Source: Myoxocephalus aenaeus
Lineage: Eukaryota > Chordata > Actinopteri > Perciformes > Cottidae
NCBI GenBank assembly: GCA_038501785.1
Contig: JBAMJR010000089.1
Coordinates: 1,046,001-1,110,000, forward strand
Reading direction: 5' to 3'
Length of the DNA stretch: 64,000 nt
The translations under genes and the position numbers were made by a program. The notes under the pieces were generated by a model. The model had not been told where the DNA came from. It was given only the letters and a program-made list of their open reading frames with translations, and made no database searches. Below, piece after piece: positions 46,748 through 59,809 of this stretch. The number at the start of each line of letters is the position of its first letter. The first letter of the stretch is position 1.

Positions 46748-48245
46748 GTTTGCTTTAACTTCTTATATGTTCCATTAAGTTACAGGTTATGGATGACTGT
46801 TTACCGAGGTGTGTACCTTTTTAAAATCTATGTTACTCTGTAATACTATACTAATCTATGTAACTTGTATCTATCTCTATATGTTACTTACTGTAACATT
46901 TTCATCACTAAATTGATCACTTAATTTGCTTATATGTTTGGTATTGTAAGTATTAGATTATAATCCTTTACTCTGATTAAAAGCTAACTAAAGACAAAGC
47001 ATGTGGACCATAAAGACAGGACTTTTCCTAACCTGGTAACCCAAAAGTTAACCATGTTAATATTTTAACTTACATTTTTGTCACCCTTCCAAATATTGGA
47101 AGGGTGACAAAAACAAAACACAAGGAAAATATTGTTCTTCTGGATGTGTAAATAGGCAACTGTTTGCTAACAAGTTCATCACATTAACTGTATTAAGAGA
47201 TTATATATCAATCTTGTGTTAACAGCTTGTTGAGCTGCCCCAGGTAGCCAACAATTCCTAAATATTCTTTAAGTTAACTGCTCCTAACCGCTAGCTAAAG
47301 CTAGTTAAACTTCTTCCCAAACTGAAATAAGCCTAACACTTGACGTCTGACTGAATAATTAAGTGAAAGCAAATTCACATTTATTTGGGTAATTTTGTAA
47401 TGTTGTGAGCACTGATAACACAATTCCTTTCACGCCCTTTTTTTACGGTCGAGGTAGAAAACTACATGGCTAGACATCACGACAGGTAGTCAAACCAACG
47501 ACGACTGTTGCTGGTTGATGTTCACAATAATTCCGTCGACTGAACAGTAAACAGACAGCTTGGAGTCACACTAATAACTTCCCCTGTGTGAACAAGAGAT
47601 GAGACAATAGAGAATGCCAACTGGCTGTAATAACACTAACTAATAACTTAAACCTGCCCGACTGCATTGCAATGACTTACAGCATTCTTAGTATGTCAAC
47701 GTTCAAATGAGACTGCTGTCGTGTGAGTAGCTATTGCTCATCACTATGCATGTGTCTTTTGGTGATGCAATCAATTTTATGGAAGCAGAGTAATAACAGC
47801 TCACACGCACACCTGAGCACATAGGGAACAAGGAGCGCCATCCAAGCTGCTCCGAAATGTTTGACTAATGTTTGTGTTTTGGCATCGAGCACCTGGACCT
47901 TACTGGCATTCAGTTATGGCCAGATTTGTAGGAGGTGTTGAGTTAGTTTTTGAAGCGGCTTGGTGGTGAGTGGTGCTCACTCGTGGCTCACTAGGAATGC
48001 TGAAGGCAACAGGACTGAATACTTGAGAGATTTCTGTAAAGACAACCTGTTACCTGAACGGCACTCGGCTTCTTCCACACCCTCTCCGGCCTTTCATCTC
48101 CTCAAGCATGCTGACAAGCACCACACATCCTGTCTGCCCTTGCACACAAACAGTAAAAACACCATGAGAAGTAAACACCCACCTGAGCCAAAGGCAGACA
48201 CACCCAAGCGAGACCTCGCACACATATACAGTACGCGCACACAAA
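46748..48245. other. Intergenic with a hairpin at 47075-47113
   Basis: No gene seen. An 18-bp perfect inverted repeat (tttttgtcacccttccaa, 47075-47092, with 47096-47113) is separated by only three bases. Confidence 0.5.
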
Positions 48246-48271
48246 CACACGCACGCACGCACGCACACACG

Positions 48272-48315
<44 letters not shown>
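48246..48315. repeat. (CA)n microsatellite
   Basis: A (CA)n tract with interspersed cgca units. A second short (CA)n lies at 48719-48747. Confidence 0.95.
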
Positions 48316-48317
<2 letters not shown>

Positions 48318-48956
48318 CGAGCACAGAAACAAGCACAGACACAGTGAAACTATAGCAGACTAGTGGAGGAAACAAAAGCTTGTAAATACACCAATAAATC
48401 AAATCACGTGGACAACAAACAGTTGTGTTGAGTGATGAACTGATGAAAATGGATTTAAAACACATATTTTATCAAGTAAAGCCAAGATTGACTACGGATT
48501 AGTTGACCTTTGCTTGTTCTGTAAAAAACATATATTATATTTTGAACCTCAGTTTTAGTGTGGAGAAGTGGCTGCACCATTAGCAAAACCACTTCTAGAC
48601 AACAAATCCAGATAAAGCATAAAATTAAGACTGTCTGTGTTTGTCCGTCTTTAAGTGGCTGTTTTCAGTTGCGTGGACAAGAGATCCTGCCTTCATCCTT
48701 CTTGGTGAACTCACATATCGACACACACACACACACACACACACACAGTGCTAAGCCAAAGACCTCTCCTATAGCCACGCAGGCATTGTGGCCCAGTTTG
48801 TAAGCCCTGCCATGTGAAGTGGAGGGTCGGCTGGAGGAAGATGAGGGGTGTTATGGGACGGAAACAGCTGGTGAGAAGCCCAGAGGATATTAATCTGAGA
48901 GGGGAGACAGGATGGCAGGAGAGGCCGTCTAATAAAGCATGGTATTACTGCTGCAA

Positions 48957-48958
<2 letters not shown>

Positions 48959-49039
<81 letters not shown>
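48959..49039. repeat. (GT)n microsatellite
   Basis: A pure GT run of about 80 bases. It produces poly-Cys/Val and poly-Thr/His shadow frames. Confidence 0.97.
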
Positions 49040-49040
<1 letters not shown>

Positions 49041-52000
49041 TTGTGTGTATAAGTGTCTGTCTGTCTGTCTTCCTGGAGGATTACTGGTGAGCGAGAAAAA
49101 AAAAAAGTCAGGAGTCTGTGTCCATCTGGCTACTACCAACTTTAAGCTCTGAATTTAAAAAAGGACATTCAGGTATGAGTTCTCTGTTTGTAGCTGGTAG
49201 GAAATCTGTGATCATCTCCAGTTCATCCAGTAAATCCAGCAAGGCACATTTAAAGTTTAACAACCCTTAACACATACAAAAAAGGGTTTTTGAAAATTAG
49301 AAAAAATAAAGCATCAAAATCTCTGAGCAATTAAAGTTCCGGTTAAAAGGCAGAAGTGGAAGATGGGAGGGGAAGCTGGGCGGCATCAGTCGCACAGACA
49401 GTAATGACGGCGCCACTGCTGTTTAACAATCAAAGATGGGAGGCGGGGGCTTGCAAGGAAGTCTCTCCTCGAAAAATACAGGTGTTTGGTACAATCAAAG
49501 CGCAGCTTGCAGAAATGACTGGGTTTGAAGTTGAAAGGGGAGGCAGGAGGAGAGGGGGGCCGTTGTGGTGAGTGAGTGAGTGCCTGTATGAGAAAAGAAA
49601 AAAGTGACTCAGTCAGAAGACAACTGTGGGCCGGTCTCTCCTCCGGGATTTTGAATAATTAACAAGGATAAGGAAGTTGACTACTAGGTGCTTACTGTTT
49701 ACTTTGTTTGGATTTTTTTTTTGCCTTTGGAAGGGAAGTGAGGCTTTAGCTGGCCTAGCTCTCTGGAGGCTGGCGTGTTGGCAGTAGGATTTGTCTGGGA
49801 CAGCGGTGTGGTTCCCGTGGGACTAGAGACAAGTCAAACCAGCCAAAGGCCAGTGAATCAGAATCAGAACCAACTTTATATGGTGGGAATCTTGTATACA
49901 AAACACCTGTCCTTTAAGGAAAGTCCCAAGTTGTACACACAGAAATACAATCACACACAAACTGTGAGCTTGTGAATACAGACTGATGTCCTGACTAATT
50001 ACTGTAATTAAAAGTACAAGATACAATGATGCAGTTTGTTTAGGACTTTTTTTTTTCTTCCAGCAATAAAAAGTGTTGAACTATTCTTTTAATATCTATT
50101 CTATAATATCATATAGACATTAAACATATAGCTTTACATTCTTGGAAAGACACGTATGTGCTTTCTTGCCAAAAGATTGATACTACTCTCATGTGCCCTT
50201 CGTTAACTGAACAGCTCTGTCCAACGGGAATAAAAATCTACCTGCAGCACTAAAGCTCACGAATTAACACATTAAATCTCGTATGCTGAATCTGTACAAA
50301 GTGAAAACATTACACATTGTGTTATGTGCTGAACGATGGCTTGACTGGTCACGGTGACTTCCTACTAACCTGTCAAACCACACATTTCTTCATTTTTTGT
50401 TGTTGTAGGAATTAAACAAAGAAGATATATCATGTAAATCATTTGTGTTACCTTTCCACTAGTTTCCAGTCCTCTGTTTGCCATATTTAGCGTACAAACA
50501 TCTAACTCTCAGCAGAAACACAAATAAGCATAACTCCCAAAGTGTTGGACTGTTTAACGAATGAATGTAAAAGTTAATTCTTGACCTTTGAAACAGTAGT
50601 AGACCAAAACAGTATCACTTGCTTTTTCAGCAGTTTGCTCGGTTGTGTGTGAGTCTACTTCAGCTGTCATTACCAGCAGCGACGCGGGTATAGTTTTCAC
50701 CTGCCGGTCTCTGTGCGTGTGTGTGGCCCCAAAATGGTCGGAGAGATTCATACATAGCTGGAAGTACCACAGAAAAGCTTTCGAGTACTTTGCCAGATGT
50801 TTTCTTTTTCTGTCTGGGATAGCGTCACAATCGTGCAAGATGCAGTCACGAAACTACATGTTCATTTTAATCTGAACTACAGGTTTGTAGCTGAGATTAA
50901 CGATGTTTGAAGATGAATGTGGTCCGTGCAAGGGTGCCGCAAGTAGGCGGGTAGGAAGTGGTGGCAAAATGGTCTGTAGTTAAAATTATATAAAATCAGA
51001 AGGTTGAAGCTTTTCACCATTCTGCTCCTATAAAGGGCCTCATAGAGAATATGACAATGGCACTGCGCTCAAGACCATTATTTTGCAATGTCTTGCATGG
51101 CACCACGACAGCGCAGCTCCTCAATACGCTGACCCAAAGTTCAACCAGACTCGACATGTGCTGAACCCAGCAGCCAGCGCAGTGCAAACCGGTGCAAAAG
51201 ATCTAATGCCAATAAATAACCTTTAATATACAGAATTTGCTCTTTTTTTTGTCTGGTGTTGATAAACACTGAGATCCTGCAGTACAACTCACGGAAAATG
51301 TTAGGAAAAACAAAAAAGTATGGTGGCTTGAGAAACAGCAGCTCAAAAAAAAACAATGAAAAATGAAAAGTAATTATGAATTCTTGGAAAAACATTTCCA
51401 CTAGCTTTTATGGCGCTTTAAAATTTTAATTTGTTCCAAATTGCAGCTTGATCTGTAGGCACACGCCCTGTATCATTTACTCTTGGTACAAAACTGTATC
51501 CAGCATTTAAGTCTTTATGCTGAGTGCCAAGCATTGACGTTTACATTGATTGATTAGTACATTGTGTGTGCTTTCTATTGGGGAGAAGTAACCAGTGTAG
51601 GTGGAAGGGTTTGGTCTGAAAACAACAGCCGCCTTGACACGTAAAGGTCAAAGGTGCTGCAGTTATATAAATAGATGTTATTTCACCACATTGACATGAC
51701 AGGGCTTTTGCTGGATTGATGACAAGAGTAAATGCCAGTACTTCAAGACAGGCCTCCTCGCAAGAGTGTTTAAAGAACCACAAACATTTTTATGGATACA
51801 GAGCAAACAAGTCTTATACTAAAAAATATGCAAGCAGTGACAGACAAAAAAAACCCCTGTTAAACAAGCTATCTAAACACATCTAAATCATTAGGAGAAT
51901 TTGTAAGCCCCTACTTGAATTTTCTCTGTAATTAAATGTTAGGCAGTCTCTTTCTGATTGTGCTGCATTGTATTCATGAGGAAATATGCTTGACTATTTA

Positions 52001-54000
52001 AAGATGTCTGTAAACACCATTTAAACGTGGTGTGTGGTCTTCATTCTGAGGCCTGATCTCCTTTATGTGTAAAAGTATATTACACTGAAAGATATGAGAT
52101 ACCGAGACATACATATTTAATTTTGAAAAAGTTTTACATGTGTCAGCAACAAATATGTCATGTTTGAATTTTTCGTCTGTCCTTGCAATTATATCAAAAT
52201 GCTCTTTGATGTGCTTAACTCTAATCAGCGGTCTGGTATCTAACATTGCTGGCCAAGAAATGTGCTCTGGAAACAACATTTCCTGATTAAAGCGATGACT
52301 CTTTTTGACTTGAAGGTGTGTATAAATCTGCCAAGGCGCGTGCTGAATCAAGACTTAGCCAATATTTGCTGATCGCTCTGTGTTTTGATTATCTGACAGT
52401 TGTGTAATCAGTTCAAACTCAGCACTTGCTTTAGAGAAAGAGGAGCAGAGAGGGTAGGAAGTCACTTCCCGCCGGCCTGTCTGTGGTCTGTGTTTGTCAG
52501 TTGATTTGAAGCTGCTCCACCAACGTGCTGCGACAGGAAAGGAATTAACTCAGTGAGGAGACAAAATAAAAAAAAAAGCCCTCAAAGGAAGATGATGTTA
52601 AAAACTATTAAATGTGTGATGCACATTCAAAGCAACTGCAGTCAATTAAACCCTGAACTTTTTTACATTTGGGATCATACAAGAAGCCTTTTGTATCAGT
52701 TCAATTGTCACATAAAACACAGTTCAGGAGTTAGTTCAGGAGTGGTTCAGGACGTCCAATAACCAGTGCACTGTTTTCTGCGAAGTAAGATCTCCAGATT
52801 TGCGTATTGCACCTCTGTTTTGGCTCGAGGCAAACCACCTCTCAGGAGTGTCCGCAATCAAAGGATTTCCTGGTCTCAACGATATCTGATTCACAGGCTG
52901 CAGTCGCTTCACTGACCAGGTTACTGCACCACTGCGTCACAGTGTGTAAAGGTTCCTCTAGATTTGGTCCACTACCGTAACCACGACCGTGTCATGTAAG
53001 ACATTACTATGAGGTTCCAAATCTTTTGAGTTTGTTTATGTTGGATATTAAATGGTTTACAGTTTTGAAAGAAAAGTGCTGCAAAAATAAAGTAGAATAC
53101 TTTATGAGTGTACCATTCAGGTCTTCGACCAGATCCCAACCTCTCATGTTGACTTGTAATCAGTAAAAACAGAAGTTGTAATTTGACCCCCCAAAAAAGT
53201 GTTTTAACTAGAAAAAGCTACACTTTATAAAACTGCTGTTCCAAATGTTGATAATGGTAATGCTAAAAAGTTGCAGTACCTATCTTTGTACCTATAGTTG
53301 CTGAATATTCATGATATTTATCTAGATGTACATTCAGATAAAAAAAAACACTGATACACGTCAAACTTTCACATCATGATCTCAGCCCTGCTTCTGTTTA
53401 AAGACCCCACCTAAAAGTAGCAATATAAAACTATAGAAAAATATTCCATCAAAAGTCTTGTATTTAATTGTTTTACTTCAGCAGAGGTATTAGCAAAGTT
53501 TCAAAAGTAAAAGCACTTGTTATGCAGAATGACCCCTGTCAGTGAATATATTATTGTCATTATTAAGTGAGAGACTAATGTTGCAGATTGTCAGAGTGGA
53601 ATTAATTTGAATGACTTCATGTGCAGAGTTGGTTTGTTGAATCTATAACAATGATATGTAATGAGTCGATTGGATGTTTTGTCTGTAAAACCGTAATCTT
53701 AAAAGTAACACTAACAAATAAATGTGGTGAAGAAAAAAAGTAGAATATGTCCTAAAATTTGAGTATGTATGAAGTAAAATTATACCCCAAAAACCATACT
53801 GTGCAGTTACTATCCACCACGAAGAGTGTTGTTACTTTACAGAATTACACATTTGCCTGAACTGTAGTGGAATGAATAATCATTATTATTAATAATCTTA
53901 TTTTGCTTTAAAAAACAACAACATATAGAAGCTAACATTGGTTAGATAGGGACCCAGGCCAAACTGTAGAAAACTATTGGATATTTGGCAACTCTAAGAC
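49040..54000. other. Long intergenic stretch, no gene seen
   Basis: No splice-supported frame. At 49854-49880 the motif aatcagaatcagaacca plus actttat resembles the 3' tail of a dispersed fish retroposon. The remainder is unremarkable AT-rich sequence upstream of sp6. Confidence 0.35.
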
Positions 54001-54009
54001 TGTCCCATT

Positions 54010-54369
54010 GAGCCTCGTGCTCTCTCAACGAGCCGTTTCCTCACCTCCAGCCGAGTAGGCGCATCTTCAAAGGGGCAGACGGCGCAGCAGCAGTGGGCGG
54101 AGCCTGCAGGGACTCAAGACGCGCAGCCTATCATAAAGTTTGTCACTCCTGAGAGCGTTGCTTACCTGTGCGCCGAAAAGCCGATATTACCTCAGTTGGA
54201 CCGTCAGCGATGAAGAAAATCAGATGAAATATGATGAGGATATTATTTTTCTCCGCACGTTTTTCGACGAAAGGAAGAAGCAGCGAAGCTGAGCTGAGAT
54301 AAAGTGTCTCCAACCCAAGTGCATTTATTCCAAAAAGAAAATAACAGCAGTAGCTCCAAGGACAAACAG
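54010..54369 (+). promoter_or_regulatory. Likely sp6 promoter and non-coding exon 1
   Basis: A locally GC-rich island in AT-rich DNA holds a GC box (gggcgg near 54096) and a TATA-like tatcataaag near 54128. It ends in a strong donor (acaaacag|gtaaat at 54369/54370). The next plus-strand acceptor with coding potential is the sp6 exon. Transcription start is inferred, not seen. Confidence 0.45.
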
Positions 54370-57300
54370 GTAAATCGGGATTTATTTCTTTGGCATTGTT
54401 GCCACCTGAGCGTTACAACTATCTAATGTCATAACTTGATTATAAATTAACTGATCTTCAATAACATTAAGACATTGCTTACTAGTTAGCTTTTTTATTT
54501 AACTGGAACTATAAAGCAATATATGAGAAAATCTAAGTAATTTCATATTGAACGCAGACAAAAGAAAAACAACACAAAGTAACTTTTTGAGGTTTTGAAT
54601 AAACAGAGCATTTAGTAGATTAGCGCTATACTAAAAATACATACATTTCCCACAAAAAGAGGAGCTGCTACTAAACCTAAACTTTTTGTTTCAATTATTG
54701 TCCTTGTCTGTTGTATTTTGGAGAATGTGGTTAAAGCATTCTCCAAAAATGAACAGACAATTTAAAGAAACATTTAATGATATCAGATTAAACACAAATA
54801 TGTGTAAAATATAAAGACTAGGTTTGATGTGTGGATTATATTTAACTGACAGTTGTCTGCCCCTGTATGAAGGGTCAGTGTCAATGGGATGTAACTTAAT
54901 GTATTGTTTACTCATACGAATAATTATGCAGATTGTATTTCTTAAAATATTAATTTTAATAATGTTTCACAGGCAAATTATGAACAATGTCCAGAATTTG
55001 TATACTTTTCTTATGAAAAAATTATACGTACATTAATGCAGTTGAGATGATTTGCCAATACTGTTGATGTTTATTTTAAACTAATGTCTAATGTCATTAT
55101 TGCTCCTTTTTTCCCTGTGAAGTGGATTGTTTTCATGTTTTTAGGTTCCCGATAGGAACGATTCTGCAGGGACCCTGTGCAACTTATTAAAACTGGCGCA
55201 AGAAAGGGTTCCTGGATGTACAATAAAAGACAAATTTCTAGTAAATGCAACAAAGGGATACACTTTAGAATTAAGATGATTTAGGACTAACAGTAACTTA
55301 CAAAGTATACATGATGGGATATGACAATACCCATTGAATTAGTGTTATACATCAATTCAGACTGTCTGAATGGCGTTCTAATTCATTCTCTTTGAATAGA
55401 AAGGGGTTTAATCCCAAACCCCTGCTGACTGACCAAGTGCTAGTCTTTCTTTTTATTAATAATCAAAAAGGATATTTTGGGTGGAGAAAGACTGGAAATG
55501 TGTGGAAAGAGAGGGGACTGACATGCAGCAAATGTTCCGGCCAGCTAGGAATTGAAACGGGGACTTGCTGCTCAGGGTTTTTACAACCATATGGTATAGA
55601 TATAATATAATATAATATACAAGACATATCTTATACAAAGACAGATGAGGTCAGATATATATGCAGTTGTGGAAGAAGTATTCAAATAATTTACTTAAAA
55701 GTAGCAATGCCACAAAGTAAAATACAAGTTATGCATTCAAATTGTCACCAACATTAGCAAAAGTAAAAATAAAAGTACCAATATGCAGAATGACCAATGT
55801 AAATGTAATAGTATCATATTATTGAATCATTATTATTGATGTTTGAATATGTAAGTGGTACTTTAATCCTGTAAATCCAATTTTTACTTGATGTGTCACA
55901 TTTCGTACTGGCGCTTATTGTACAGCGGGTTGATAATTTGTAAATCAAATGTGAAACAGTTTTCTGGTTGCAGTGTGTCCACTCAGAAGAAAGAAGGATG
56001 GAAAAATCTCTTTAAGGCTGTTCTCACATTAACTGTATATACTGTCGTAAAATATGTGTCAGATAACGCATTGTGCTTGTGACTGAATAAGTGTCTCATA
56101 GACACTTATAAATCAGTGAGGATTTAAAGCCGGTATCCATATCTGAAATATCTCTAGTCTGTTCTTAATCATACAGTTAAAGTGCAGAGGAGCAGTGATC
56201 AGCCTTCCCTCTCCAGCTTTGCATCTCACTTAACCCTTCACTCAGCTGTGCAACTGACATTTTAATTTATAATCCAGTTATTTCCATTTCCATATTTCCA
56301 GTTATAATCCATTTTTATAAATTCTAATATAAAGTACATTTTGTTCCTCCTCATTATCCCGTTGTGGGGTCAGACTTTGGGCAATACACCGCTTCTTTGC
56401 GTTTGTTTTATGTTTTTGAGGCGTTCACAAGCATTTTCGCACACATGGTCACTTAGCAAAGGTCAGAAAGCTTTAGTTGTAACAGAAAAGTGTTTGAAGT
56501 TCATCGTGGTAAACTCCTCTGACAGATGACCTGACCCCCTGTCAAATTGGTGTGCTCCATCTACTCCATCTACTCCATCCATCTTGTCCTCTAAGCAGGT
56601 TAAAACAAACTTCTGTACATGCCATTTGACCCAAACTGGTTTGTCTGGAGACTAAGTCCACAGACTAAGTGTCCAAAGACGTTCCTGCTTTAACTGGGTT
56701 ATTCTATGTCTGGGATGAGATAAAATGGGGGACTTGTGGCTGGTAGAACGAGGATTAAATTGGGCCTGTAAATTATTTTGAAAGTGGACCTCAAAATATA
56801 TTAATGCAAAAGTTTAAACGAGCAGGTTAGCAGTTTGAAATAAGCATATTATGTTGGAAAACCCTAATCATTAGGCTCTCATATCAGAACAAAGAGTGTA
56901 ATAAGGTTTGTCAAAATTGCACTTATTGGAGTGTTCTTTTTTTTTTTCTCCCTCTCTGTGCCGCTTCCAAATGGCAGACCAGTAAACCGGGGTCTGTGCT
57001 GGGTCTTGGTCGGGCAGGTTTTATGACCAGAGCTCTGTCATTGCTCTGTACCATCCTCCTCCTCCCAAGCGGCCGTTCCCCTGAGGGCCCCCCTATGCCA
57101 GCTGTTTCCCTGAGGAGCTCGTAGCGCTCCCAGCACTTTAGCGAATGGAGGAGGATGCTGCTGTCTTCGCTTGTTTACGGTTATGTCAGGAAGAGCAGAG
57201 TGGGCCATTCCGTTGTGCGTCTGAGTTGCATTCCCAAAAGATTAGAGAGCAGCAACTCTGGCTCCGGGCTGACATAAAAATAAATCAGCTTGACCTTTAA

Positions 57301-58762
57301 CACCAGGTCTTTCATTAGGGAATTCCAAACTAATTGCTTTACAATTTCATTGCAATTAGAAGCATCTCTGAGTTGGTTTGAACCTTTGCGAATGAAGTGT
57401 AATCCTCTTGGTTTGCCCGTATTGACTCAACAAATTGAGATCTACAGAGGGTATCCTTTACTGTCACTCAGAGTGACACCACCTGTGTGCTAAAGCACAT
57501 GTATGCTCCAACTGCCTCAAATGGATCTACAGTACATAACAGAGAGGATCTATGTCTTCCACTGGAACTTGACCCCTTTCCTGGCAACCGTGTGCAGTTT
57601 TATGTCAGATATGGTTTCACAACAAGTGATCTCAAGACACCAAACCTCTGAAGCTTCAGCCTTCTTTACTATTTCCTGCTGTAAAGATAATTGCAGATGT
57701 TCGAGGATGGGGGTGTGGTGGAAATCAACGAGATTGTTTAGGGCTAGGACATGTTTGGAGCCGAGTACAGGTCTTGCAGGCTGGTAGCTTCTTGTCATAG
57801 ATTTCAACAGACTAGTCCAACTTTAACAAGCTTCGTGTCACCTTAAGGAAATCAGGGCCCCTCCTCTCGCTGACTCAAATCGTTGAGGTGTGCAGAAGTG
57901 TACTGTACATACCTGGAGTGTGTTGGGCACAGGATGCTGTTTCAGAGCGTGTGCCCATAATTACACACATAAAGTAATTGTTCTCATGTCATTGCTGGTC
58001 TCCCATTCTCAGGCTCCTGGATGCCGTCAGTCGGCAACTGTTGACGCTTTCTGCCGCCAGTGTGTAAGAGGCGGGACATTTTACGGGGCTCCTTTTGTAA
58101 CTTGCCTGGAGGGCTGTTGTTGTAAATCATGCGTGATTCATAAAAAACAGGTTCCCCTGTCTGCCAGGTTTCACAAACCTCAGAGACGTACAAATAGACT
58201 TTGGCCTGCAGCCATACCTCCCTGGAACTTCTTCTTTTACCAAACTGCTCTCCTGTCAACACTCCCCTTCCCTCTCGTCCCTCCCCCAATCTCACCAGCA
58301 TTCATCCCCCCCCTCCTGCTGCCTTTGCCTCTGCACAGGGCCAATGATGTTGTTTTCTTTGCGCTTGTCTTTGACTGTCCTCCATGGGAAGTACCTGGCA
58401 GCGGATGCATGTGGCAGGCTTCTGCCTGGACACGTCTGTCTCCCCCTCTCTTCTGCCTCCTCGGCCACGCAGCGTGAGAACTGCAGTATCCATGGCAATG
58501 AAGGCGGTGTGCTCAGGGTTTAAATGTTGTCGACAGGAGGATTTAGGCCCGAATGTCTCACTTCTGAAGTTCAGAAACGTTAGATCAGCAGAAGCCAAGA
58601 AATTTCAAAGCCTTTTCAGAATGGGGAAAAAAATGACCTCAAGGCTTCAAAGTCATTGCAGGTGGTTAAGTGAAGTCACTGAGAAAATACAACCGAGTGA
58701 GAAAGGCTGAGTTGATACCAGATTTGAAGACATAACAGTTTGTCTCTTCTTTCTTTCTGCAG
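54370..58762 (+). other. Presumed first intron of sp6
   Basis: No coding exon is seen. Two GC-richer, low-repeat blocks (about 57030-57250 and 58000-58200) stand out from AT-rich surroundings and could be conserved non-coding elements. Several plus-strand frames around 57900-58700 lack any motif. Confidence 0.35.
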
Positions 58763-58882
58763 GTTTTTTTTCTGCATCACCATCCTACCATGTGCTAATC
58801 TTCTCAGTGTTACTCAGAGAATAGTAAACACTTTGAGCGGGACGACCTCATCAGCAGTCTTGCACCTGCACCAGCTTCTCTC

Positions 58883-59809
58883 ATGGCCCACCCTTACGAG
58901 CCTTGGTTACGGACAGCACCACCAAGTGGCAGCCCAGAAGACATGAACATCCCCTCCTGGTGGGACCTCCACAGGGACGTCCAATCAGGGAGCTGGATAG
59001 ACCTGCAGACAGGGCAGGGTGTCGGCTTGCCTTCAGTAAATCCAGGGAGCTCCATGGGTTTGCAGCACTCTTTAGGGCCCTACGGATCTGACCCGCAGCT
59101 ATGCACCCTGCCTCCAGCTCAACTCGCTCCAGCCTCGCACTCATCTCACCTCTTCCCCCAGGATGGCTTCAAGATGGAGCCACTGGCCCCTGAAATGCTG
59201 CAGCAAGAACCATTCTCCCTGGAAGAACCACAGGAGAACGCCGTCTCAGTCCGCCCCAAGCCCCAGCGCCGCTCCTCTTCCAGAGGCGGCGGCCAGGCCG
59301 CGTGTCGCTGCCCTAACTGCGTCCATGCTGAACAGCTGGGCCAGAGCCCTGACGACAGCAGGAGGAAGCACATGCACAACTGCCACATCCCCGGTTGCGG
59401 CAAAGCATACGCCAAGACCTCCCATCTGAAGGCTCACCTGCGATGGCACAGCGGGGACCGGCCGTTTGTCTGCAACTGGCTCTTCTGCGGCAAGAGATTC
59501 ACACGCTCTGATGAACTGCAGCGACACCTTCAGACACACACTGGTGCTAAGAAGTTCAGCTGCTCATTATGCCCGAGAGTGTTTATGCGTAATGACCACC
59601 TGGCCAAGCACATGCGCACACACGAGTCCCCGCCAGGACATGGGGAGGAGAGGGTAAATGGAGACGGGAGGATGGATAAGGGCTTTGATACACCTAAACC
59701 TCCTCAGTCCTCCTCCAATGTGTCTGCGTCTGACACCTCAGAGCCTCCGCTGAAGCTGAAATGTGAGACAGACCCCTCAGTCTCAGGCGTGACAGGGCAG
59801 TCCGGCTAA
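58883..59809 (+). CDS. sp6: Transcription factor Sp6 (epiprofin)
   Basis: A single coding exon of 308 residues. Residues 1-30 (YEPWLR...PSWWDLH) match the conserved Sp6 N-terminal segment. The buttonhead box CRCPNC is at 141-146. Three C2H2 fingers follow at 167-189 (HIPGCGKAYAKTSHLKAHLRWH), 197-219 (FCGKRFTRSDELQRHLQTH) and 227-247 (LCPRVFMRNDHLAKHMRTH), which bind GC/GT boxes. Two possible SUMO sites (FKME 96-99, LKCE 292-295) flank the DNA-binding part. Sp6 acts in tooth, limb-ridge and skin epithelium. The frame is open upstream of this Met to about 58799, and human Sp6 has a longer N-terminus, so an extended or upstream start is possible. Acceptors at 58763 or 58808 precede it. Next to scrn2, as in tetrapods. 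Confidence 0.93.
   Translation: MAHPYEPWLRTAPPSGSPEDMNIPSWWDLHRDVQSGSWIDLQTGQGVGLPSVNPGSSMGLQHSLGPYGSDPQLCTLPPAQLAPASHSSHLFPQDGFKMEPLAPEMLQQEPFSLEEPQENAVSVRPKPQRRSSSRGGGQAACRCPNCVHAEQLGQSPDDSRRKHMHNCHIPGCGKAYAKTSHLKAHLRWHSGDRPFVCNWLFCGKRFTRSDELQRHLQTHTGAKKFSCSLCPRVFMRNDHLAKHMRTHESPPGHGEERVNGDGRMDKGFDTPKPPQSSSNVSASDTSEPPLKLKCETDPSVSGVTGQSG

Noticed and set aside
48050..48465. Several Cys/Val-rich frames on the minus strand
   Set aside because: They are translations of the (CA)n array.
57890..58477. 195-residue plus-strand frame upstream of sp6
   Set aside because: Low-complexity Pro/Leu/Cys content, no domain, overlapped by equally long frames on the other strand. Chance opening in GC-richer intron.
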